Positions 58,103 through 64,000 of a stretch of 64,000 nucleotides of DNA are shown here, one piece after another. The position numbers were made by a program, and so were the translations under genes. Position 1 is the stretch's first letter, and each line of letters opens with the position of its first letter. The notes under the pieces were generated by a model. That model was given only the letters and a program-made list of their open reading frames with translations, ran no database searches and was not told the DNA's origin. The stretch comes from JAIVJZ01 sp035296385 (GTDB taxonomy: Bacteria; Acidobacteriota; Blastocatellia; Pyrinomonadales; Pyrinomonadaceae). Where the stretch lies: NCBI GenBank assembly GCA_035296385.1, contig DATHBB010000171.1, positions 9,554 through 73,553 on the forward strand. The letters are read 5' to 3'.

Positions 58103-58654
58103 TTATTTTACGGTGATGGTCTGCGCGCTCTTGAGCAGACTTTCCTTATATTTTTCGTGCTGTGCGATGGTCGAATTGAAGTTGAACAACAGCAGTTGGC
58201 CGTCGAAGACGGTGAAATACATATCGTTGATGACGCCCGTGTCAATCGCCGCCGCCTTCAAGTGCAGGCGAACCCAGCGCGTCCCGTTGAGCGTGACGAT
58301 CTCGCGCACGATCCATTCAAGGCCGGGGATGCCGCTCTCAAGTTGCTTCTCCATCATCTTCTTCAACTCGTCCAGGGCTATTGGCGGAAGTCCGCTGCCC
58401 CTAGCCCCGAAAGCGACCGAGACGTTGTGCCGCTCATTCGCACTGTAGGCGACATCCGGCGCGTAGGCCGCACCGTTGCGACCGTACTTGAAGTTGATGT
58501 CCTCTTTCGACATCGGCTTGAATCCGGGGGGCGGCACGAAGCTGACGCGCCCGTCTTTGAATTGCACACGTTCAGCGGTTTGCGCGTGAGCGTTCGCGCC
58601 CGACAAGACAAAGGCCAGCAGGACGAAAGCGACGACGAGGTTCGCACGTCTCAT
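58103..58654 (-). CDS. Secreted hypothetical protein inside the dehydrogenase operon
   Basis: The 183-residue precursor has a signal peptide (cleaved after ANAHA) and a mature domain with VSFVPPPGFKPMSKEDI, LKKMMEKQLESGIPGLEWIV and DMYFTVFDGQLLLFNF, a PsbP/DcrB-like alpha-beta pattern. It starts three bases after the E1 alpha stop and ends 22 bases before the E1 beta start, so it is cotranscribed with them. A periplasmic protein in the middle of a cytoplasmic enzyme operon is unusual. Confidence 0.8.
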   Translation of the reverse strand: MRRANLVVAFVLLAFVLSGANAHAQTAERVQFKDGRVSFVPPPGFKPMSKEDINFKYGRNGAAYAPDVAYSANERHNVSVAFGARGSGLPPIALDELKKMMEKQLESGIPGLEWIVREIVTLNGTRWVRLHLKAAAIDTGVINDMYFTVFDGQLLLFNFNSTIAQHEKYKESLLKSAQTITVK

Positions 58655-58657
58655 ATC

Positions 58658-59794
58658 TCAATTGCCCCCGAAGACTTTCGGGCGAAACGCGGGCGGCACG
58701 ATTGAGTTATCGAAGACGCCGTAAGCGGCCTTCTCCGCGTCGGGCATCGGCGACTCCTCGGCCCACGCCACGTCCTCGTCAATCTCGCGCACGACGCCCG
58801 CGACGATCTCGTCAAGCTCGGCCTGCGTCGCGACATTTTGCGTCAACAGGTGGCGCGTGAATCTATCGACGGGGTCGCGCTTCTCCCACATCGCGAGTTC
58901 TTCGGAGGCGATGTAACGCTGGTCGTCGTGCTCCGCGTGGCCTTTGCGCCGGTAGGTCTTGGCTTCGATCAAAACCGCCCCGCCGCCCCCGCGCGCAAAC
59001 TCCGCCGCGCGCTTCGTCACTTCGTAACAGGCGATGATGTCGTTGCCGTCAACGATGTGGCCGGGGATGCCGTAGCCTGCGGCCTTGTCTGCGAGGTTCT
59101 CAACGGCTGTCTGCAAGCGCGTCGGCGTCGAGTAGGCGTACCAGTTGTGTTCGGCGATGATGATGACGGGAAGGCGCTGCACGGCGGCGAAGTTCAGCCC
59201 CTCGTGGAACGCGCCCGTGCTCATGCCGCCGTCGCCGATGTAGGCCATCGCGACGATCTCTTTCTTCTGCATGCGCGCGCCGAGCGCGATGCCGGTCATC
59301 ACCGGGATCATGTCGCCGAGGTGCGAGATGGGGCCGATGAAGCCCTTCTCCATGTTGCCGAAGTGGATGTTGAGGTCGCGCCCTTCCGACGGCCCCCACG
59401 CCTTCGCCATGTACTGCGCGAAAATCTCACGCGGGCGGATACCCTTCACCAGCACCGCGCCGAGATCGCGTATGAGCGGCGCGATGAAGTCCTGTTTATC
59501 GAGCGCGTAGCACGTCCCCACCGCCGTCGCTTCCTGACCGAGCGAACGAAAGACGCCGCCGACAACTTTCGTCTGCCGGTACAAATTCACCAGCCGCTCT
59601 TCGACGAGCCGCGTCAGCAACAGGTAGCGATACAACTCCAACAACTGCTCGCGCCCGAGCGTCGTCTCCGTCGTGCAGATCAACTCCTCGTCGGCGACGC
59701 CTGCCGACGCGTTCGCGCCGTTGCCGTCCGCACCTTTGCGACCCTTCGCCTCGCCCTGCTTCGACGCGCCTTTGCGCTTTGTCTCTGTCTTCAT
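58658..59794 (-). CDS. 2-oxoacid dehydrogenase E1 alpha subunit
   Basis: The 378-residue thiamine-binding subunit has the TPP motif GDGGMSTGAFHEGLNFAA (about 203-220), then IIAEHNWYAYSTP, and the phosphoserine-loop-like segment RRKGHAEHDDQRY. The N-terminal ~35 residues are Lys/Gly-rich and probably disordered. Its partner E1 beta is one gene further down. The closest family in style is branched-chain or acetoin/pyruvate E1; I cannot choose between them. Confidence 0.93.
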   Translation of the reverse strand: MKTETKRKGASKQGEAKGRKGADGNGANASAGVADEELICTTETTLGREQLLELYRYLLLTRLVEERLVNLYRQTKVVGGVFRSLGQEATAVGTCYALDKQDFIAPLIRDLGAVLVKGIRPREIFAQYMAKAWGPSEGRDLNIHFGNMEKGFIGPISHLGDMIPVMTGIALGARMQKKEIVAMAYIGDGGMSTGAFHEGLNFAAVQRLPVIIIAEHNWYAYSTPTRLQTAVENLADKAAGYGIPGHIVDGNDIIACYEVTKRAAEFARGGGGAVLIEAKTYRRKGHAEHDDQRYIASEELAMWEKRDPVDRFTRHLLTQNVATQAELDEIVAGVVREIDEDVAWAEESPMPDAEKAAYGVFDNSIVPPAFRPKVFGGN

Positions 59795-59800
59795 AAAAGA

Positions 59801-59920
59801 TTGTCAGTGGTCAGTTGTCCGTCGCCAGTTGTTTTCGTCTCGCCTAACTTGAGAGCCTGAACTTTAGCCCGCCGCCCGTGCTACACAAACAACGGACAAC
59901 TGACTACGGACAACTGGCAG
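59801..59920. repeat. Palindrome with GTCAGTTGTCCGT arms (family g)
   Basis: Left arm 59801-59834 and right arm 59888-59920 are complements; the centre has GAACTTTAGCCCGCCGCCCGTG, similar to the copies at 28353 and 46442. It lies between lpd and E1 alpha. Confidence 0.8.
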
Positions 59921-59923
59921 CCC

Positions 59924-61327
59924 TTAAAAGTGAATGGTCAGGCCATGAATGCCTTCGGCGGCTTCCATCATGGCTTCGGAGACGGTCGGGTGCGCGAAGA
60001 TGGTGCGCCCGAGTTCCTCTGCGGTCGATTCGAGTTGGAGCGCGACGCCCGCCTCGGCGATGAGTTCCGTCGCGTGCGCCCCGATGATGTGCACGCCCAG
60101 AAGTTCGTCATACTTCGTCTCGCTGACGACTTTGATGAAGCCCTCTTCTTCGCCGAGTATGCGCGCCTTGCCCGACGCGGAGAACGGGAACTTCGCCACA
60201 CGCACGTCGTAGCCCTCCTTCTTCGCCGCCGCTTCCGTCAGACCGACGGACGCGACTTCCGGATCGCAATAAGTGCATGAAGGGACGTGGCGCATGTTGA
60301 TCGGGTGCGGCTTCTGCCCCGCGATCTGCTCGACCACGAGGATGCCCTCTTTCGACGCGAGGTGCGCGAGCCACGGCGTAGGGATCACGTCGCCGATGGC
60401 GTAGACGCCCGCTTCGCCCGTGCGGCAAAATTCATCTACTTGAACGTTCCCGCGCTCGACCTTGATCTTCGTGCCTTCCAGCCCTAAGCCTTCGAGGTAC
60501 GGCATGCGCCCGACGGCGACGAGGAACATCTCGGCTTCGAGCCTGACTTCCGCGCCCTTCGCGTCCTTGCCCGTCACGACGACGCCTTTATCCGTCTTCT
60601 CCATCTTCTCCAGACGCGTGCCGAGTTGCTGCTTGATGCCGCGCTTGCGGAAAGATTTTTCGAGTTCGACGCACACTTCCTCGTCTTCGAGCGGCAGCAG
60701 ATGCGGCATGAGTTCCACGATGGTCGTCTCCGTCCCGAAGCGCGAGTACACGGACGCGAACTCTACGCCGACCGCGCCTGCGCCCATCACGATGAGAGAC
60801 TTCGGCACTTCCTTGAGTTCCAGTATGTGGTCGCTGTTGACGACGCGCGCGCCGTCCGTCTCGAAGCCCGGTATGGGGCGCACGACCGAACCCGTCGCGA
60901 TGATGATGTTCTTCGTCTCGATGGTCTGCTTCGCGCCGTCCGCGCCCGTGACTTCGACACGACCGGGGAGCGCGAGTTTGCCCGTCCCGTTGAAGACCGT
61001 CACCTTGTTCTTCTTCATCAGGTAGGAGACGCCCGCCGCGTTCTTATTGACGATCTTATCTTTGCGTTTCTGCACGGCGTCGAAGGCGAGTTTGACTTCC
61101 GAGACCTGCACGCCGTGATCGCCCAGATGCTGCGCGAGTTCGTAGTTGTGCGCCGACATCAACAGCGCCTTCGTCGGGATACAGCCGCGCAACCCGCACG
61201 TCCCGCCCAGACGCTTCTCTTTCTCCACGAGCGCGACCTTCAAGCCGAGTTGCGCCCCGCGTATGGCGGCCACATATCCGCCGGGGCCTGCGCCGATAAC
61301 CGTCACGTCAAATTGTTCTGTCGCCAA
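59924..61327 (-). CDS. lpd: Dihydrolipoyl dehydrogenase (E3)
   Basis: This FAD enzyme reoxidises the dihydrolipoyl group of E2 and reduces NAD+. FAD motif GAGPGGYVAA (12-21), redox-active disulfide C44-C49 (GGTCGLRGCIPTK, where most have LNV for GLR), NAD motif GAGAVGVEFAS, and the C-terminal catalytic pair H446-E451 (AHPTVSE). The 467-residue length is normal. It is the first gene of the dehydrogenase set and is divergent from the rhodanese gene. Confidence 0.95.
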   Translation of the reverse strand: MATEQFDVTVIGAGPGGYVAAIRGAQLGLKVALVEKEKRLGGTCGLRGCIPTKALLMSAHNYELAQHLGDHGVQVSEVKLAFDAVQKRKDKIVNKNAAGVSYLMKKNKVTVFNGTGKLALPGRVEVTGADGAKQTIETKNIIIATGSVVRPIPGFETDGARVVNSDHILELKEVPKSLIVMGAGAVGVEFASVYSRFGTETTIVELMPHLLPLEDEEVCVELEKSFRKRGIKQQLGTRLEKMEKTDKGVVVTGKDAKGAEVRLEAEMFLVAVGRMPYLEGLGLEGTKIKVERGNVQVDEFCRTGEAGVYAIGDVIPTPWLAHLASKEGILVVEQIAGQKPHPINMRHVPSCTYCDPEVASVGLTEAAAKKEGYDVRVAKFPFSASGKARILGEEEGFIKVVSETKYDELLGVHIIGAHATELIAEAGVALQLESTAEELGRTIFAHPTVSEAMMEAAEGIHGLTIHF

Positions 61328-61494
61328 AACGTTTTCGTCCTCTCGAAAGTGGAGGCGGCACCGAGCGCGCGTCAGGCATTTGCCGCGCGCCGCCGCCCCG
61401 AAATAGAGACTTTATTGTATGTGTAGCTGTTGCAAACGGGGATTATAATGCCTCCGGTCTTTTTCATCCAGCGACGGGAGAAACCGAACACACC

Positions 61495-61872
61495 ATGAAA
61501 CACACCGCAGCCTACGAACGACTCGTGGCCGACGCCAAAACACGCATCCGCGAACTCAACGTCCAACAAACACTCGAACACCTCGACGCCAACCCCGAAG
61601 CGCGCCTCATAGACGTGCGCGAAGACCACGAATGGCAAGCCGGCCACGCCGCGCGCGCAGAGCATTTGGGGCGCGGCATCATCGAACGCGACATCGAAGG
61701 AGTTATCCCCGACAAACAGACCGAACTCATACTCTACTGCGGCGGCGGCTACCGCTCCGCTTTAGCCTGCGACAACCTCCAACGCCTCGGCTACACCAAC
61801 GTCTATTCAATGGACGGCGGCTGGACTGCCTGGAAAGACTCCGGCGCACCGACCACAACGGAAGGCGAATGA
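61495..61872 (+). CDS. Rhodanese-like sulfurtransferase
   Basis: A single rhodanese domain of 125 residues. The cysteine loop YCGGGYRSA holds C82, and the flanking ARLIDVREDHEWQAGH and YSMDGGWTAWKDSG are standard. It may carry persulfide sulfur. The stop codon falls inside the first copy of a 20-base direct repeat (61864-61883). A decayed second copy of its 3' third is found at 63750-63866. Confidence 0.93.
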   Translation: MKHTAAYERLVADAKTRIRELNVQQTLEHLDANPEARLIDVREDHEWQAGHAARAEHLGRGIIERDIEGVIPDKQTELILYCGGGYRSALACDNLQRLGYTNVYSMDGGWTAWKDSGAPTTTEGE

Positions 61873-61909
61873 AGTTTGCAGGCAACTCAGGCGAATGAAG
61901 TTTGCAGGC
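61864..61909. repeat. Exact 20-base tandem direct repeat
   Basis: Bases 61864-61883 are repeated exactly at 61890-61909 with six bases between (period 26). The first copy contains the rhodanese stop codon, so the duplication happened at the 3' end of that gene. Confidence 0.9.
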
Positions 61910-61951
61910 CGGCGTGTTGCGCCTCGCGCGCGCCGCTTCCCGTGTCGCACA

Positions 61952-63652
61952 TCATTTGCGCCGCCGCGCGGAAACGATAAAAGCCTTTTGTCCCGAAGCC
62001 GTCACTTCAAAACGCCTGTCTATTTCGTAGCCGCGCTCTGACAACAGACGTAACACAGGATGTTCGGGATTCCAGTTTGAGTCGCGGAAGGCCGCCCAGA
62101 AATGTTCATCGCGCAACCCTTCCCGTCCCGCGTCCGTCACCGACACTTCGTCAAACCCGCGCGGGAGGAAATAGCTTCTGTCTTCCACGAGTCCCGGGAG
62201 ATTGACGATGCGGGCAACGCGAAATCTCCCTCCATCAACAGAATCCGCAGCCCCGCCGGAACTGAGCGCATACCACAGGTGATACGCGACGAGGTCTTCC
62301 GTCGCATAGATTTTAATTTCGTTCGTGGCAGCAGACGACGCCTCTGTCTCGACAACTTGATGCGCGAGCGTCTCCCAGGCGCACCACAAGGGCGGCACGT
62401 CGCTCTGCTGACGCACGAGCCACAGCATCGCGGCGAGCGCGAGCCAGCAGGCACAGAGCAATTTGATCGTCGTCGCGAGCCACGCGGGTCTGAGCGCGTT
62501 CAGCGCGTAGGCCGCGAGCAGCGTGTAAACGGGCGCAATGATGATCAAGTGACGCGTCGCCCAGACCGAGTGCGGCAACGCGTGCGCCAGCAGAAAAGCA
62601 ACGACCACCGGAGCGGTTGAAAAAAAGATCAGGAACTTTAAGGCGAAATCTCCGCCCTCGCCCCCTCGCTCATCCCGCAGCCGTTCCGTCTCCGACTTTC
62701 GCGCCGCCGCTGCCGCCATGCGTCGCTGCCCCACCACGCGCCAGCCGAGCGCGACGTATACGGTCACGAACACTGCGAGCGTAAGCCACACGTTGAGGGG
62801 CAGCACCAGCCGCTCATGCGTATTCCGGCGAAAGCGCAACGGTTCGTGCAGCACCAGATATGGTTGAAAGATGTCCGCGACGCGCGGCACGACCGCCCAA
62901 CCGATATTTTGCGCCAGCCCTTTCCCCGCCCCCGCCGTCGCCTGCCACAACATCCACAACCAGGGGCTATAACACACGACGAGCGCAGCCAAGATCAAGG
63001 CAAACTCTTTCACCTTTCGCCGCCGCCATACCAACAGGAAGATCAACTCATGCCCGACCAGCAACCAACCGTAATAGTGGGTATAGACGAGCAACAAGTT
63101 CACCGCGAACAGCGCAGCGGCGTGCCGCCTCGACGCATCCACGCGTGAGAAGCGCGCAAACAACCAGAGCGAACCGGCGGCAAAGAGCAACAACAAACTA
63201 TACATGCGCACGTCGCGCGCGTGCTGAATCAGGAAACCGCTCGCCGCCATCAACCCGAGCGCGACCAGCCCCACACGCGGGCGCAAGCGCAACTCACGAC
63301 ACAGCAACACGACGGGCACGACCGCCGCCGTCGCCGTCAACACCGAAAACAGCCGCAGCCACCACACCGACCCGCTCCCCACCAGCGCGATCCAACTTTT
63401 CAACAACAGATAAAAGAGCGGCGGGTGAATCAAATCCACCGCCACAAAATCCACTAACGCCCCCCACCCGTGCCGCGCCGCGTGCACACTAAACACCTCA
63501 TCAAACCACAAACACGACGCATCCAAACGCCACAGACGCACCCCCACCAACGCAGCCGTCAACCCCACCGCGACCAACACATCGCGCGGCCTCCACGCAG
63601 ACTCCGCCACACCCTCCGCCTCAACTCGCACACTCTTCACAGGCAACGACAT
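61952..63652 (-). CDS. GT39/ArnT-like membrane glycosyltransferase
   Basis: From ATG 63652 (GTG 63661 is the alternative) the protein has 566 residues with about twelve membrane helices. The first loop has the acidic motif WFDEVFSVHAARHG and the next loop HPPLFYLLLKSW, the usual pattern of GT-C family 39/83 transferases that take sugar from polyprenyl phosphate. The acceptor is unknown. It is flanked by an intact rhodanese gene on one side and a rhodanese remnant on the other, which suggests that it was inserted between duplicated sequence. Confidence 0.85.
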   Translation of the reverse strand: MSLPVKSVRVEAEGVAESAWRPRDVLVAVGLTAALVGVRLWRLDASCLWFDEVFSVHAARHGWGALVDFVAVDLIHPPLFYLLLKSWIALVGSGSVWWLRLFSVLTATAAVVPVVLLCRELRLRPRVGLVALGLMAASGFLIQHARDVRMYSLLLLFAAGSLWLFARFSRVDASRRHAAALFAVNLLLVYTHYYGWLLVGHELIFLLVWRRRKVKEFALILAALVVCYSPWLWMLWQATAGAGKGLAQNIGWAVVPRVADIFQPYLVLHEPLRFRRNTHERLVLPLNVWLTLAVFVTVYVALGWRVVGQRRMAAAAARKSETERLRDERGGEGGDFALKFLIFFSTAPVVVAFLLAHALPHSVWATRHLIIIAPVYTLLAAYALNALRPAWLATTIKLLCACWLALAAMLWLVRQQSDVPPLWCAWETLAHQVVETEASSAATNEIKIYATEDLVAYHLWYALSSGGAADSVDGGRFRVARIVNLPGLVEDRSYFLPRGFDEVSVTDAGREGLRDEHFWAAFRDSNWNPEHPVLRLLSERGYEIDRRFEVTASGQKAFIVSARRRK

Positions 63653-63694
63653 AAACGCCACGCATCATAATTCCCCACCGCCCGACGCGTCGAG

Positions 63695-63726
63695 CATAGT
63701 TTCCGAGAAACCCACTTGAAACTATG
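63695..63726. repeat. Short inverted repeat near the rhodanese remnant
   Basis: CATAGTTTC (63695-63703) and GAAACTATG (63718-63726) are perfect complements with a 14-base loop. It lies between the glycosyltransferase start and the rhodanese remnant and could be a terminator or an old element end. Confidence 0.5.
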
Positions 63727-63749
63727 TGTAAAGTTGAGGTCAATACGAT

Positions 63750-63866
63750 TATCGCTCCGCCCTCGCCTGCGACAACCTCCAGCGCCCCGGCTACACCCAC
63801 ATCTACTCCCTCGACGGCGGCTGGACCGCCTGGCAAGCCTCCGGCGCACCCGTCGAAAACGACTAG
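63750..63866 (+). pseudogene. 3' fragment of a second rhodanese gene
   Basis: The 39 codons read YRSALACDNLQRPGYTHIYS and then LDGGWTAWQASGAPVEND before TAG at 63864-63866. This matches the end of the intact rhodanese (from the residue after its CGGG loop) with roughly four of five bases identical by eye. The catalytic Cys and everything before it are missing, so it is not functional. Confidence 0.85.
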
Positions 63867-63916
63867 CCGGAAAATGTTATAGTTCCGGCAGACACGGAAA
63901 GGAGCTTTGCATACTC

Positions 63917-64000
63917 GTGGCAACTCAACCCACCACTCCCGTCGAAGTCTTCTTCTCTTATTCTCACAGAGATGAAGACCTCAAGAATGAATTACTCAAG
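63917..64000 (+). CDS. TIR-domain protein, 3' end outside window
   Basis: The frame starts at GTG 63917 (AAGGAG at 63898-63903 upstream) and runs to the window edge. The first residues, VEVFFSYSHRDEDLKNELLK, are the typical beginning of a bacterial TIR domain. Only 28 codons are visible, so partner domains (NB-ARC, TPR, effector) and the catalytic Glu cannot be seen. Such proteins act in signalling or antiphage defence. Confidence 0.8.
   Translation, partial: MATQPTTPVEVFFSYSHRDEDLKNELLK

Overview
The window is 64 kb of GC-rich chromosomal DNA (about 63% GC by eye) and looks like an acidobacterium, most likely Blastocatellia or a close relative (inference). The signs are a VWFA-related protein of the Acidobacteria type (50823-52037), a TonB-dependent receptor with an N-terminal carboxypeptidase-regulatory-like domain, a DUF4214 surface protein, a very large secreted M36 metallopeptidase, a Gram-negative envelope (LpxL, OmpA, TonB receptor) and intergenic spacers full of long palindromes. 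There is no rRNA operon, phage, plasmid origin or CRISPR array.

Layout. 1-12 kb: housekeeping and envelope genes (DUF2227 membrane protein, lpxL, fabG, galU, serS, sppA, a secreted TIGR03118/Calx-beta/DUF4214 fusion, mnmA). 12.3-17 kb: a MoxR-type AAA ATPase, a DinB-like protein and a NorD-like VWA protein. 17.4-24 kb: an Asn/Gly/Thr-rich secreted protein, a TonB receptor, a YbdK-type carboxylate-amine ligase, a GIY-YIG protein, an unusual tRNA-Ser locus carrying a homing-endonuclease-like gene, and MscS. 24-29 kb: a FadR-like TetR regulator overlapping an acyl-CoA synthetase gene, a MATE exporter and an alpha/beta hydrolase. 29-35 kb: the M36 peptidase. 35-41 kb: two multidomain histidine kinases around a lone receiver. 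41-46 kb: a GT-C membrane protein, small secreted proteins, a zinc-ribbon membrane protein, and an alcohol-dehydrogenase-like gene followed by a short SelW/Rdx gene with an in-frame TGA. 47-50 kb: lipB, a PLP ammonia-lyase and lipA. 50-55 kb: VWA, OmpA-like and caspase-like proteins. 55-61.3 kb: a complete 2-oxoacid dehydrogenase complex (lpd, E1 alpha, E1 beta, E2), which needs the lipoate made by LipA and LipB. 61.5-64 kb: a rhodanese, a GT39-like glycosyltransferase, a rhodanese remnant and the start of a TIR-domain gene.

The two strongest unusual signals are easily missed by ORF calling. First, at 21997-22661 a tRNA-Ser(UGA)-like gene is split at the anticodon loop. Its two ends can still form a perfect 7-bp acceptor stem, but between them lie a low-GC PD-(D/E)XK gene of the type found in group I introns and a second, intact tRNA-Ser(UGA). 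It reads like a natural homing-plus-rescue element. Second, complement(45131..45373) is an 80-codon SelW-like gene whose 12th codon is TGA in a CxxU motif, with a SECIS-like hairpin just downstream.

A third theme is at least sixteen long imperfect palindromes placed only between genes. They fall into several arm families, and five of them share a central AAAGCAA...TGTCTTT core although their arms differ.
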